A DNA stretch of 59,730 nucleotides from Planctomycetaceae bacterium (GTDB taxonomy: Bacteria > Planctomycetota > Planctomycetia > Planctomycetales > Planctomycetaceae), in NCBI GenBank assembly GCA_018699955.1, contig JABISG010000025.1, forward strand, positions 1 to 59,730. Direction: 5' to 3'. Shown here piece after piece: positions 33,923 through 43,567 of the stretch. The notes under the pieces were generated by a model. It saw only the letters and a program-made list of their open reading frames with translations, had not been told where the DNA came from and did not search any database. Positions within the stretch are counted from its first letter, which is position 1. Each line of letters starts with the position of its first letter. The translations under genes were made by a program, and so were the position numbers.

Positions 33923-36900
33923 TCACCATTTTCCTGATCCGCCTGGATTTGCTTCATAGCGTCGGAAGGCGCCGGCCGGCGGGATGATCGGGCCGGTCGG
34001 CGTGGGTGGTGTTGTTGATGTCGGTGGCTGCGAACGCCTCATGGCTGCCAACGCGTGAATCAACCACCACGCCAACATCGCGGCGATTCCAAATCGTGCC
34101 GCAACCAGCCCGTGAAAGACCCAGTCGGCGTTTGCCAAGGCGATTAACGTTGCCAGGAATCCGGCCAACAGCAGAAAGCCGAGCTTGTTCTCCCAGTTCG
34201 TCCGCAACAGCAAACCGGCGACCAGCAGCAGCGTTAGACTCAGGAACCACGCCAGGTACGACATGTGGTAAAACGTCACCACGATTGCATCGGCGGCGCT
34301 CAGACTGCTGTAGGCGAACGCGTGTCCTTCCGTTGGGAAGTCGGCGCTTCCGCCTTGTCCGCCGCCAATCCACTCTTCCAGCGTGTTGGTTTGCTTTTGG
34401 CCGACGAGCGGTCCCCATAGCGAACCGCCTAACCGTGCGTGCGTTTGTGCGACGAAGTTCAGCGGGCCACCCACCAGTGCATATTCTTCGGGAATCCAAA
34501 CCGCCGTTTGCAACTGCTGCACGGCGACCGCTGCTGATGCTTCGCCACCGATACGCGGCAGCGGCAACGTTTCCTTCCCGCCCAACGACGACCCCAGACG
34601 ACCGCCCCCCGCCGGCGCGCGGAATTGAATTGTGAGATAGAACGGCTCGTCCGATGCCTTGCGGCGGGCGACGTTGACGAACCGCCGCTCGAATCGGGAA
34701 CTTGCGCCCTCCGTTTGCTCCACGTCATCGCCGCCGCCGTTCTTCTCCAGCGTGACGGGGTTGCCGTCGATGAGTACGGCCAACGGTTCAAACCCTTTCG
34801 GCAAATCGATCGCCAGCCGTTGTCGTTCGCTGCTGATAATTCGGTAACGGCAACGATACGTCGCCATCTCTTCGCGGCCGATGACAATCTCGATCAGTGC
34901 CCGCGGAATGACCGTCGCCACAACCTCTTGTATGTCGTGTTTCTCCGCCGTCACAGCCAGTGACACCGGCTGCTTGTGATATCGATAGGCGAGAAACGCA
35001 TCGCGCGAGAGGTTTTTCGATTGCAGCTCGCGAACATCGATCGGCTCAACATCGCCACCAGTTGCCTTTGCCGAGACCGCCAGCGCGCGGTCTTTCAAAA
35101 CGACGACTTCCCCCTGGATCGCCGACATCACAACCGCCGGTCGCCCGGCAATTTCATCCAGTCCGATGACGCGAACCAGTTCGACGGACACTTCCCCGCT
35201 TGCCGGTTTCGCGGCACCTTCGGCAAGCTGTTCTTCCTTGGCCTCCTCTGCGTCGGCTTCCGCCTCCCGCTTCAAGTCGAACGTGACCAGGAACGACTGC
35301 AAACCGGTCACTTCCTGTTGCATGACGACGGTCCATGTGACCCAACCGTCAACCGCTTCGGCGGCCGGCGAACGCTGCTTGATGCCCACAGCACCTGCAC
35401 CACCACCGCCTGTCGTTTCAATCAGAATTCCTGCAGAGACTTCTGCAGGGACTCGAAAACGAAAGGTGTCGATGCCGGCAAACTCGACGTGATAATCGAG
35501 CCGAGTCTTCACTTGCACCACCTGCTGACCGACGTCAATCGTCGTGCCAACGTCGGCCGTCAAATGTGTTGGCTTGCGGCGTGTTCTAAACGGAATTGCC
35601 ACCGGACGCCGGCTGTACGACCATGCCGAAACGACGACGGCCGTCCCTTGACTCCCGCCGCCGCTCGTCGGTTCGGGATACGCTCCGCTGACGTTCTGTT
35701 CTTCGGTAATCACCTCGATTGAGCGCGGCGCATAGACGTAAACCAAGCCGGTCTCGCGGGCCATGTCGAGCGGCTCCAGCAGCGGCAGTTGTTGATTCTC
35801 GTCGTCTGCTTCCGGATCGAAGTCCAGATGGCCGGTCACCACCAGTTGAATGGCCCCTTGCCGTTTCTCCGTTAGCGACACCGTTAGGATTTGCGTCTCG
35901 GCATCGACCGCGTGTTCCTTCTTCCCGTCGACATCGACCGTATCGACGGTCAGCCCTGCCGGTAATTGAACCTGAAGTTCAAAAATACCGGCCCGTTCAA
36001 CGTTCAACGCCAGCACGCTGTGCAGCTTCAATTCGTCATCACCGAATATCACGCGGATCGTCTGCTGCGCCGTGATTCGTGGCTCGACGGCATTCGCCGC
36101 CACGTTCAACCGAAATCGCGGACTGTAAAACTTGTAATACAGCGACCCCGCTCGCCGCCGGAGTTTTGCGACCTCGGCTGCGTCGACTCGGATCAATCCT
36201 TGTTGGTCTTCGACCGACAGCGTGACTTCGTTGCCGTGGGAGACCGCCAGCAAGCCGTTTTCGCGAACGGCATCGACGGCATGAATACCGTTGACCGTGC
36301 CGTCTTCCAGCACGCCGGCCACGTCGAAAGCCGCATCCGGCACGTCGTACTCTGTGTGAATTTCAATCGCAATTGCATCGCGGACGGCGGTTAACAGTTC
36401 CACTGTAATCAACTGTCGTTTCTCTTCGTCGACCGCCTTCCAACTTTTTAGTTTCGATCCCGGTGCCGAGACGTCGAGAATTCGGTGACCCAACGGCGCG
36501 GAAATCCGCAACTGCTGAATCTCCCCTCGCAACACCTGATAGTTCAAAGTCGCGCTGGTGTGCACCAGGCCGTCGGCTATCGCGACGTCCAGCGAGTTCG
36601 TCACGCTCGCCAACAGCGCCATGTCGGGCTTCAACCCCGTGCGAGGAAACCAGCGTGCTGAGATCGTTGCGGTCGAACCGAGACTGCTCTTGATTCGCGT
36701 TTCTTCGACTTCTTCTTCACCCGGCTCGACATCGTCATCGACTTCAGCCACCGCGACGTTGGCCGGCAGCGCGACGCGTTTCGGGGTGATCTCAATCGTT
36801 TGATCGGCGTCGGGGACGACCATCTCGAACGTCGTAATTCCCACCGGCGGACAGTTGAACCGAAAACTACGGCCATCGGGCGATGTCTGAACCTGCGCGA

Positions 36901-37453
36901 CCAGTTCCAACTCGACGGTATGCGTTCCCTTCGACGGCAACAGCAGCGAATAGGTCCCCTTACCTGTACCGCGCAACAGCGCTTGACTCTCGTCGTCGTT
37001 CTTCCCAATTGCCTTGATCTTCCCCACGGCTGCATCGCCGAACGACACCGGCACTTGAGCCCACGGCTTGTCTAACACCTGAACCGTCAGCGTCGCCTGA
37101 ATTCGCACGAGATCCTTCTCGACACGGGCCACGTATCGCGACTCGGTGATGACAGCCGAGACTGGCGGACCGCCGGCTTTCATCGCCGATGCCCCTTTCT
37201 TCAGTTGCAGGTATTCCAGGTAGGGGATGAGTACGGTGGCGTCCCCTTTCTCGAAGACCGTCTTCAGATTCTTGTACGGCAGATAAATCAGCCGGTCCCA
37301 CAACGGAGCCGGCTTCGTATCCGGTTCCGGTGCGGTCACCGGCGCGTCACCGACAGTTTCCTGCGCCGCAACCGGTGGCACATCGACAATTGAAACCCCC
37401 ACCGCCAGAATCAGTAGGTGTAAGAGTGGCAAACGCAATTGAGAGCGACGCAT
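33923..37453 (-). CDS. Large exported membrane-anchored protein, paralogue of the giant protein downstream
   Basis: 1176 residues: a Sec signal at 1-30 (LLHLLILAVGVSIVDV, then PPVAAQ); the shared module at about 52-88 (LIYLPYKNLKTVF, then TVLIPYLEYLQLKKG); a long beta-rich region with acidic EEVEE-type turns; and three C-terminal membrane helices at about 1064-1138, ending in a Pro/Thr-rich cytoplasmic or periplasmic tail. The beta-rich part repeatedly uses strands such as VELELVAQVQ and AIEIHTEYDVP, which suggests stacked beta-sandwich domains. No catalytic motif or known domain was recognised. CAGGAG sits about eight bases before the ATG. The next gene starts 86 bases downstream in the same direction, so the two probably form an operon and their products may assemble together in the cell envelope. 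Confidence 0.85.
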   Translation of the reverse strand: MRRSQLRLPLLHLLILAVGVSIVDVPPVAAQETVGDAPVTAPEPDTKPAPLWDRLIYLPYKNLKTVFEKGDATVLIPYLEYLQLKKGASAMKAGGPPVSAVITESRYVARVEKDLVRIQATLTVQVLDKPWAQVPVSFGDAAVGKIKAIGKNDDESQALLRGTGKGTYSLLLPSKGTHTVELELVAQVQTSPDGRSFRFNCPPVGITTFEMVVPDADQTIEITPKRVALPANVAVAEVDDDVEPGEEEVEETRIKSSLGSTATISARWFPRTGLKPDMALLASVTNSLDVAIADGLVHTSATLNYQVLRGEIQQLRISAPLGHRILDVSAPGSKLKSWKAVDEEKRQLITVELLTAVRDAIAIEIHTEYDVPDAAFDVAGVLEDGTVNGIHAVDAVRENGLLAVSHGNEVTLSVEDQQGLIRVDAAEVAKLRRRAGSLYYKFYSPRFRLNVAANAVEPRITAQQTIRVIFGDDELKLHSVLALNVERAGIFELQVQLPAGLTVDTVDVDGKKEHAVDAETQILTVSLTEKRQGAIQLVVTGHLDFDPEADDENQQLPLLEPLDMARETGLVYVYAPRSIEVITEEQNVSGAYPEPTSGGGSQGTAVVVSAWSYSRRPVAIPFRTRRKPTHLTADVGTTIDVGQQVVQVKTRLDYHVEFAGIDTFRFRVPAEVSAGILIETTGGGGAGAVGIKQRSPAAEAVDGWVTWTVVMQQEVTGLQSFLVTFDLKREAEADAEEAKEEQLAEGAAKPASGEVSVELVRVIGLDEIAGRPAVVMSAIQGEVVVLKDRALAVSAKATGGDVEPIDVRELQSKNLSRDAFLAYRYHKQPVSLAVTAEKHDIQEVVATVIPRALIEIVIGREEMATYRCRYRIISSERQRLAIDLPKGFEPLAVLIDGNPVTLEKNGGGDDVEQTEGASSRFERRFVNVARRKASDEPFYLTIQFRAPAGGGRLGSSLGGKETLPLPRIGGEASAAVAVQQLQTAVWIPEEYALVGGPLNFVAQTHARLGGSLWGPLVGQKQTNTLEEWIGGGQGGSADFPTEGHAFAYSSLSAADAIVVTFYHMSYLAWFLSLTLLLVAGLLLRTNWENKLGFLLLAGFLATLIALANADWVFHGLVAARFGIAAMLAWWLIHALAAMRRSQPPTSTTPPTPTGPIIPPAGAFRRYEANPGGSGKW

Positions 37454-37775
37454 AGCAACGGCTCCTGAAAGTCAGCGCGCAAGGGAAGTGTTGTGAACCA
37501 GAGACGTATCACGACCGGAAATGGTTTCCGCCGATTCCACAGATTCGTCCGACTGTGCCGATTATTCTAACGTCCAGACGGCTGTCAACGTGGGGAAAAT
37601 CGGGAAATGTTGGCCGAGGAATGCCAGATGTTACACGGCCGTTACAGACCACGCATCGGGGCGCTCGCGGGACGAACGGGTGCCACTGGCGTGTCGCCAG
37701 TGATTTGCGCGATGCACTGGCAGCACGCCAGTGGCACCCCCATCGTCGATCACGATGGGCATCGCTTACAACGTC
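37454..37775. other. Intergenic region with a palindromic repeat
   Basis: No gene. The left part is the leader of the large-protein operon. The right part contains the palindrome listed at 37680-37738, close to the 3' end of the epimerase gene that ends at 37776. Confidence 0.5.
37680..37738. repeat. Palindromic intergenic repeat, copy 2
   Basis: Arms gtgccactggcgtgtcgcca (starting 37680) and cactggcagcacgccagtgg (starting 37715) are inverted around a short spacer. It belongs to the same family as 20491-20547: both contain ggcgtgtcgccagtg and end in ccagtggcac. Confidence 0.65.
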
Positions 37776-38726
37776 TCAACCGGCGCACGACTGCGTCTGC
37801 GCGACGTAGAACTCGATCGTTTTCTGCAGGCCCGCGCTGAATTCGACCTTCGGCTGATATCCCAGATCGCGCTGGGCGGCTGAGATGTCGGCCCACGAGT
37901 GTTTGACATCTCCCGCACGAGGTGGCTCGAAATGGGGATCGAACGGCTTGTCCAATTGCCTGCAGATCGCCTTGAGGAGATCGAGAACGCTCAGCGATTC
38001 GCCGCAGGCAATGTTATACACGTTGCCCGAGACACCGTCGGCAGTCGCCGCGCATACGTTCGCTTCAACCACGTTTTCGACAAATGTGAAGTCGCGCGAT
38101 TGTGAACCGTCGCCAAAAATGACGGGCTGTTTTCCCGCAAGCAGTGCCGCCGCAAACAGCGGGATCACTGCCGAATAGGGGCTGTCGGGGTCTTGCCGCG
38201 GTCCGAAGACGTTGAAGTAACGCAGCCGCACCGTTTCCAAATCGTAGGATGATGCGAACGCCTGGCAATACAGTTCGCCGGCAAGTTTGGCGGCCGCATA
38301 CGGCGAGAGAACCTCGGGGCCATGCTCTTCCCGCTTGGGCATCTCCGGCTGATTGCCGTACATGCTGCTGGAGCCTGCGTAGACCAACCGCCGCACGTCG
38401 GCTTGTCTTGCTGCGTCGAGCAGATTGACCGTTCCCGTCACACAGGCGGCATGCGTTGCCAGCGGCCGTTCGATGCTGAGGGGAACCGATGCCAGTGCCG
38501 CCTGATGGAAGATCACTTCCACACCGTCAACCGCCCGCTCGACCGCCGCTCGATCGACCAGATCGCCCTCGACGAAATCAAATTGGCCGTTGACGTGCGC
38601 CAGATTCTCGAGCGATCCCGTGCAGAGATTATCGAGGACGCGAACATCGTGTCCGTCCTCAATCAGCCGCGTTGTCAAATGCGAGCCAATAAAGCCCGCT
38701 CCACCTGTTACCAGGAATTGTGTCAC
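37776..38726 (-). CDS. NAD-dependent nucleotide-sugar epimerase/dehydratase
   Basis: 316 residues of the extended SDR family. The N-terminal [12 protein letters not shown] binds [12 protein letters not shown] provides the catalytic Ser/Thr region; [11 protein letters not shown] gives the YxxxK pair; and [20 protein letters not shown] is typical of UDP-glucose/UDP-GlcNAc 4-epimerases (GalE/WbpP type). The substrate is likely a UDP-hexose, used for surface polysaccharide. The GTG at 38726 is preferred: GGAG lies about ten bases upstream and it places the first strand at the N-terminus; the frame is open to 38798 but overlaps the end of the glycosyltransferase. The gene follows that glycosyltransferase by 37 bases, so the two probably act on the same glycan. 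Confidence 0.9.
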   Translation of the reverse strand: MTQFLVTGGAGFIGSHLTTRLIEDGHDVRVLDNLCTGSLENLAHVNGQFDFVEGDLVDRAAVERAVDGVEVIFHQAALASVPLSIERPLATHAACVTGTVNLLDAARQADVRRLVYAGSSSMYGNQPEMPKREEHGPEVLSPYAAAKLAGELYCQAFASSYDLETVRLRYFNVFGPRQDPDSPYSAVIPLFAAALLAGKQPVIFGDGSQSRDFTFVENVVEANVCAATADGVSGNVYNIACGESLSVLDLLKAICRQLDKPFDPHFEPPRAGDVKHSWADISAAQRDLGYQPKVEFSAGLQKTIEFYVAQTQSCAG

Positions 38727-38763
38727 AGGAAAATACTCCGAGTTCAAGCTATTACTTGATGCC

Positions 38764-39810
38764 TTACGCGCCGGCTTCGCTTGGATTTCGTCGCGCAAAC
38801 GTCTGTTGTTTTGTCTTCCGCAGGCACAGGTGAATTAGCAACGCAACATAGGTGAATAAGTGCAGCAGCAACAGTCGTAAATAGAGTGGATCAGCGGCGA
38901 GCATGGCATTGGCTATTAATGAGACGGTAACAAACACCGGAGCGATTCGCCGCAACCAGTGGCTGCAAACGACCAAGGTGGCCAGCGAGCAGCCGGAGAG
39001 GCGTAACAACTGCCCTGCTTCTTGCATGCGGTTCAAACATCGGTTGATCGTGCTTTGGTGTTGACCGGGTACGTCTGTTATTTCGCAGCGTCGGCGGGCG
39101 ACGGCGCCCTCGTCGAAGGTAACTTCCAGACCGCTGCGATAGACATTCAGTCCGACAAACAACCCAACATCCTGTACGTCCTCTGGAATTGTTCCAACCA
39201 GTTCTGCCTGATAGGCGGCGACCGTACAATTGCGATCGGGTGAAACCCCAAACCGCGTTTCATGCTCGCCCACCCTGTCGAGAGTGGAGGCATCGCCTGT
39301 CGGCGCTGTTCCACAAACGCCGCCGACATGCGGACTATGAAAACCAACGGCCAGACGCCGAATTGTTTTTCGATCAAAATGAACGCCGCAGTCGGTGATG
39401 AGTACAATCTCGTTTCGCGCTTCGGCCAGACACGCGTTGATCAGTTCGGCTTTTCCTCGTGGTGATTCATAATGCACGGCGCGAACGCGGGGATCGTTGA
39501 CCGTGGCAATCAGATCGGCGATCAAGTCAACCCGTGGATCGCAGCCGACGACAACTTCCATCTGATCGACTGGAAACTTTGATTCCAACAGGTTTTGCAG
39601 TCGATCCAGCAGATACCGGTCGTCGGTGAACACCGGGAGAATCACCGAGACTGATGGCAGGTCAGCGTCGTCAACCACAACTGTCGATTCGCGGATGGCG
39701 AACTCGCTTCGCATCCGCAACAGCAGGCTGAGCAGGCGCGGATACACCACGGCGACGTAGAGCGTCAGCCCCAGCGAGATCCAAAAGATGGCTGCAATGA
39801 ACAATTGCAT
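38764..39810 (-). CDS. Membrane-bound family 2 glycosyltransferase
   Basis: 348 residues. An N-terminal membrane helix ([20 protein letters not shown]) is followed by a GT-A domain from about residue 50: [48 protein letters not shown] and then [14 protein letters not shown] where the metal-binding DxD is expected. The last of these is unusual, with DCG in place of DAD/DAN. Two or three C-terminal membrane helices end the protein ([13 protein letters not shown] and [19 protein letters not shown]). It should transfer a sugar at the cytoplasmic face of the inner membrane. The ATG at 39810 precedes the membrane helix; the frame is open to 40053 with unlikely sequence. It is encoded just before the nucleotide-sugar epimerase. 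Confidence 0.82.
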   Translation of the reverse strand: MQLFIAAIFWISLGLTLYVAVVYPRLLSLLLRMRSEFAIRESTVVVDDADLPSVSVILPVFTDDRYLLDRLQNLLESKFPVDQMEVVVGCDPRVDLIADLIATVNDPRVRAVHYESPRGKAELINACLAEARNEIVLITDCGVHFDRKTIRRLAVGFHSPHVGGVCGTAPTGDASTLDRVGEHETRFGVSPDRNCTVAAYQAELVGTIPEDVQDVGLFVGLNVYRSGLEVTFDEGAVARRRCEITDVPGQHQSTINRCLNRMQEAGQLLRLSGCSLATLVVCSHWLRRIAPVFVTVSLIANAMLAADPLYLRLLLLHLFTYVALLIHLCLRKTKQQTFARRNPSEAGA

Positions 39811-40025
39811 GATCGTGGAACCTGTTTCGTTCGGCGACGGTAAGCCAACACCATTGCTTCCGCATTCTCCACGGAAATCATAGCTCACACTGACGTTGCG
39901 AACAGCAGACAGTTTGCCGTCGTGGGGCATTGCAGCAAAGTGACTTCGCGTTTGATCGGAGAATGCGAACCACCACATCGCGTCGTACCAATCGTCGCGA
40001 TTCTGCGGGCAAGACGACATCTCGA

Positions 40026-40044
40026 CCAGCCCGCAGCGGGCTGG
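40026..40044. repeat. Perfect palindrome beside the hemL stop
   Basis: ccagcccg and cgggctgg flank cag, immediately downstream of hemL on the minus strand. There is no T-run; it may be a dispersed palindrome that also ends the hemL transcript. Confidence 0.45.
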
Positions 40045-40054
40045 TTCGCGCACA

Positions 40055-41362
40055 CTACTTCGCCGATTCTCCGATTGCGGTCAATACTTCGCCGACGGCG
40101 GCGACCGTTGTGTCGATCAATTCGTCGGTGTGCATTGTCGAGACAAAGTTCGCTTCAAACTGGCTGCACGGCAAGTAGATGCCACGGTCCAGCATTCCCT
40201 GAAAATACTGGGCGAACCGTTCGGTATCGTTCTTGGCCGAAATCGTATAGTTCGTCACGCGCTCGGGGTTGAAGAACAGCGTGAACATGCTGCCGACCTG
40301 TGCCACGCTGTGTGGGATTCCGGCGGCAGTTGCCGCTTGTTCGATTCCCTTTACCAAGCGTGTCGTCTGTTCTTCCAGGCGGGTATACGGCTTGGTTTCC
40401 TGCAGCGTGCGCAAGGTTGCGATGCCGCACGCCATTGCCAGCGGATTGCCCGAGAGTGTGCCCGCCTGATAAACCGGGCCGACCGGTGAAATGGATTCCA
40501 TCACGTCGGCCCGTCCGCCATACGCACCCACCGGCATACCGCCGCCGAGAATCTTGCCCAGCGTTGTCAGGTCGGGCGTAATGCCAAACAACGCCTGCGC
40601 GCCACCGTAGGCGAGACGGAACCCCGTCATCACTTCGTCGAAAATGAGCAGCGCCCCATGTTCGCGGCACAACTGCTGCGCCGACTCCAGGAATCCCGGT
40701 TCCGGCGCGACAACGCCCATGTTGCCCACCACCGGTTCAAGAATCACACAGGCGATCTCATCGCCCCGGTCGGCGAATGTCTCCTTCAGCGAATCGACAT
40801 TGTTGTACTCAATCGCAATCGTGTCGGCCGTGCAGCCCTTCGGGACACCTGGGCTGGAGGGGACTCCGTGCGTCAAGGCACCGCTGCCGGCTTGAACCAG
40901 CAGACTATCGACGTGTCCGTGATAGCAGCCGGCGAATTTGACGACGACGTCGCGACCGGTGTGGCCGCGGGCCAGGCGAATCGCGCTCATGGTCGCTTCG
41001 GTACCCGAGTTCACCATTCGCACGCGTTCAACCGACGGCACCGCTTCGATGACCAGTTCGGCCAATTCGGTCTCGAACTCTGTCGGCGCGCCGAAACTGG
41101 TTCCCCGTGACAGCGTTTCCTCGATCGCAGCGACGACCGCCGGATGTCGATGGCCCAGGATGTGTGGCCCCCAGCTGCCGACGTAGTCGATCAACCGGTT
41201 GCCGTCGATGTCGAAGAGAAACGGGCCGTCGCCGCGTTCGATGATCAGCGGTTCGCCACCGACGGCACCGAAAGCGCGTGCTGGACTGTTGACGCCGCCG
41301 GGAATGGATTTCAGAGCGCGTTCAAAATGATCACGGCTGCGGTCGCGTTTTTGTGAAGTCAC
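40055..41362 (-). CDS. hemL: Glutamate-1-semialdehyde 2,1-aminomutase
   Basis: 435 residues, the usual length. It converts glutamate 1-semialdehyde to 5-aminolevulinate in the C5 route to haem and other tetrapyrroles, using pyridoxal/pyridoxamine phosphate. Landmarks: IPGGVNSPARAF at the N-terminus, MVNSGTEATMSAIRLARG for phosphate binding, KFAGCYHGHVDSLLVQAGSG, LIFDEVMTGFR with the PLP-contacting Asp, and K270 in TLGKILGGGMPVGAYGG as the Schiff-base lysine. The GTG at 41362 has AAGGAA about nine bases upstream and gives a standard N-terminus. It is divergent from the membrane-protein gene at 41587 and has no haem gene next to it. Confidence 0.96.
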   Translation of the reverse strand: MTSQKRDRSRDHFERALKSIPGGVNSPARAFGAVGGEPLIIERGDGPFLFDIDGNRLIDYVGSWGPHILGHRHPAVVAAIEETLSRGTSFGAPTEFETELAELVIEAVPSVERVRMVNSGTEATMSAIRLARGHTGRDVVVKFAGCYHGHVDSLLVQAGSGALTHGVPSSPGVPKGCTADTIAIEYNNVDSLKETFADRGDEIACVILEPVVGNMGVVAPEPGFLESAQQLCREHGALLIFDEVMTGFRLAYGGAQALFGITPDLTTLGKILGGGMPVGAYGGRADVMESISPVGPVYQAGTLSGNPLAMACGIATLRTLQETKPYTRLEEQTTRLVKGIEQAATAAGIPHSVAQVGSMFTLFFNPERVTNYTISAKNDTERFAQYFQGMLDRGIYLPCSQFEANFVSTMHTDELIDTTVAAVGEVLTAIGESAK

Positions 41363-41586
41363 TGGATGAAATTCCTTTTTTCCGTTAACCGGCCGGCGCA
41401 ATCGGTGGGAAACTTTCCTCGAATTGTGCTGCCCTGACTGGTGTTCTGGGAGTTTTCAAAACGACACGAATGACAAAACGGTATGACGACTATGTTATGC
41501 TGAATTGTCAAATCATGCACGCGAGGCTTGCCGAGACTTTTCCTGAACTAACATGACCCGTGTCCTTTCGGCTCACGAAATTCAAT

Positions 41587-42093
41587 ATGTCGGAAATGTT
41601 ACCGATTCAGCGACGATTCCTCATCCTCGAACAGGGAATCGGTACCGGATTAATCAACGTGGTGCTGAACGGGGTGATTGCCCTTCTGTTGTTTCACAGC
41701 GTGGAAACGGTCCCGCTGTGGGGTCCGCTCAGCATTGCCGGCGACACTTTGGCAACAACGTTTCTGCTTCCGCTTTTGCTTTGTCTCATCGCGACGCCGT
41801 TGGCGCGGCGCAAAGTCACCAGTGGAACGATTCCCCCGCTGACGCGAAACCGCCGGGAGCATTGGCTGTTTCGCCGTTTGCCCGAGCGCGCGCGATTGCG
41901 TGCTGTGGTGCTGGGTGTGATTTGCACGCTGATTGTCGGACCCCTGGCGCTCATCGCCCTGTCATGGCTGAAAGTCACGTCGCTTCCGTTCTGGGATTTC
42001 ATCGTCTTCAAAGCGCTGTTTGCGGGAGGATTGGCCGCACTGCTGGGGCCGGTTGTCGGTTTGTGGGCAATCGTCCGCTATTCGGACGATTGA
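41587..42093 (+). CDS. Small integral membrane protein of unknown function
   Basis: 168 residues with four predicted membrane helices: about 18-38 (NVVLNGVIALLLFHSV), 48-68 (TLATTFLLPLLLCLIATPL), 107-128 (AVVLGVICTLIVGPLALIAL) and 137-160 (FIVFKALFAGGLAALLGPVVGL), with a basic cytoplasmic loop (RRK, RNRREHWLFRR) between helices 2 and 3. I do not recognise the family. The ATG at 41587 gives a start close to the first helix; a GTG at 41560 in the same frame is possible. It is divergent from hemL and converges on the oxidoreductase at 42139. Confidence 0.7.
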   Translation: MSEMLPIQRRFLILEQGIGTGLINVVLNGVIALLLFHSVETVPLWGPLSIAGDTLATTFLLPLLLCLIATPLARRKVTSGTIPPLTRNRREHWLFRRLPERARLRAVVLGVICTLIVGPLALIALSWLKVTSLPFWDFIVFKALFAGGLAALLGPVVGLWAIVRYSDD

Positions 42094-42138
42094 AACTCTC
42101 CACGGCCCTCGCATGATGGACGGGCTGACGACGATGAT

Positions 42139-43245
42139 TCAACCCAGCAGGGTCAGCGGGTGGCGTCGCTCTTCGAGCGGAAGAGGCACGGGTTTGCCGA
42201 GGCGCTGTGACTCGAACACTGCGAGAATCATCTCCGTCACGTCGCGGGCAATTTCGACGCCATCCAACGGCTGGCGGTTGTTTTCGATGGCGTCCAGCAA
42301 ATCCTCGATCGCCAAATGATGCCGCGCCCGGTATTTGCCGGCGGTTAACGGCTCGGGTTGACCGATGCCGGCCGACGAAACATCCTGCCAGTTCTTGCCG
42401 CTGCGACCGGGTGACCAGCCGGGATCTCCCAGATACTTGACCGAGGGCATCGGTCCTTCGAGCAATTCGATGATGCCGGCCGATCCGCGAATTTGTAAGC
42501 CATAGCGTGACGGCCGACCGAATGCGTTGCGATGAGAACTGAAATAAGCGTTCGAGCCGTCCTGCATTCGGTACATCGCCTCGACAGCATCGCCGGCGAG
42601 CGGGCCGATTCCTTCGGCACCTTCGATGACGTCGCGTTTGGTTATTGGCTTTCCCTGTTGCGTCATGCGGCTCAAACACCAACTCGGTTTTCCGCCGAGT
42701 GCGCGGATCATGTCGAGTACGTGGGTCCCCAGCACCCACAGATCTTCGCTGCCGCCGCGGCGGTCCTCTTTTCCCCGCGCACGATACTCAAGCACCGTGC
42801 CGATGGCGCCATCGTCGATCAGTTTGCGAATGGTTTTCAGCTTGGGGCTGTATCGTGTGGGGTGAGCGAGTGCGAATTTGACGCCGGATTTTTCACACGC
42901 CGCGACAATTTCGTCCGCCTCTTGCAGCGAACGGCAGAATGGTTTTTCCATGTAGACATGAATGCCACGCTCGGCTGCCGCCACCGCCATGTCACGATGT
43001 TGATCGATCCATCGTTGTGCAATCGTGACAATGTCCGGTTTCACCTCGTCGAGCATCTTGCGGTAATCGCCGTAGGTGCGATCGACATTCAGCCGTTTTG
43101 CGGCGGCCGCCAACCCCGCCTTGTCGTCGTCGGCGACGGCGACGACTTTTGTATTGGGGACACTTAGCCAGGCGGTATCGGTTGCGTGGCCATAGTTTCC
43201 GCGTCCGGTTCGTCCGATGACGGCGACGCGATAAGTTGGTCGCAT
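42139..43245 (-). CDS. Gfo/Idh/MocA-family oxidoreductase
   Basis: 368 residues. The N-terminal Rossmann domain binds NAD(P): YRVAVIGRTGRGNYGHA, VVAVADDDKAG and the family's MEKPFCRSLQEADEIV with the catalytic Lys in EKP. The C-terminal alpha/beta domain carries LGTHVLDMIRALGG, where the His of GTHVLD is the usual substrate-contacting position, and the end RHHLAIEDLLDAIENNRQPLDG is typical. It probably oxidises or reduces a sugar, inositol or related polyol. There is no Tat signal, so unlike many planctomycete relatives it stays in the cytoplasm. The substrate is unknown and there are no catabolic neighbours. Confidence 0.92.
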   Translation of the reverse strand: MRPTYRVAVIGRTGRGNYGHATDTAWLSVPNTKVVAVADDDKAGLAAAAKRLNVDRTYGDYRKMLDEVKPDIVTIAQRWIDQHRDMAVAAAERGIHVYMEKPFCRSLQEADEIVAACEKSGVKFALAHPTRYSPKLKTIRKLIDDGAIGTVLEYRARGKEDRRGGSEDLWVLGTHVLDMIRALGGKPSWCLSRMTQQGKPITKRDVIEGAEGIGPLAGDAVEAMYRMQDGSNAYFSSHRNAFGRPSRYGLQIRGSAGIIELLEGPMPSVKYLGDPGWSPGRSGKNWQDVSSAGIGQPEPLTAGKYRARHHLAIEDLLDAIENNRQPLDGVEIARDVTEMILAVFESQRLGKPVPLPLEERRHPLTLLG

Positions 43246-43336
43246 GATTGCCCTCTTGCTTCACCGCAGACGTGACGCGCACCGGGCAGCCGCAATTTGC
43301 AGCATCGCCTCGACGGTACGCCAGGAACCGAGAATG

Positions 43337-43376
43337 CAAAAAATAACTCCCGCCCGACTCTAAGAGCGGACGGGAG
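43337..43376 (-). terminator. Second hairpin with T-rich tail downstream of the HEPN gene
   Basis: Arms ctcccgcccg (43347-43356) and cggacgggag (43367-43376) form a ten-base stem with one mismatch; on the minus strand it is followed by TTATTTTTTG. It is far (about 190 bases) from the gene it would serve, behind a nearer hairpin. Confidence 0.55.
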
Positions 43377-43522
43377 CATTGTGTGTCGCGGGGGGGATCA
43401 ATAAAAGCGCGCGCTGACGATTGCCCGTACCGACACACATTATTCGACGCGTTCATTCTGTCAGGGGCGGTAGGGAATGTCAACAATCATCGCGTCAACT
43501 CTCGGTTCTTCTATACTGCACA

Positions 43523-43555
43523 AGAAACCCAGTCTTTTCAAAAAACCGGGTTTCT
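43523..43555 (-). terminator. Hairpin directly after the HEPN gene
   Basis: agaaaccc and gggtttct pair across a 17-base loop that itself contains aaaaaacc and ttttc, 13 bases after the stop at 43568. This is a likely terminator in the minus direction. Confidence 0.5.
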
Positions 43556-43567
43556 ATCTATTGTGCA

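Larger units (their letters stand above)
43246..43567. other. Gene-free stretch with two hairpins
   Basis: Between the start of the oxidoreductase gene and the stop of the HEPN gene (both minus) I see only two hairpins, listed separately, and presumably the oxidoreductase promoter. Short frames here show no motif. Confidence 0.5.
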
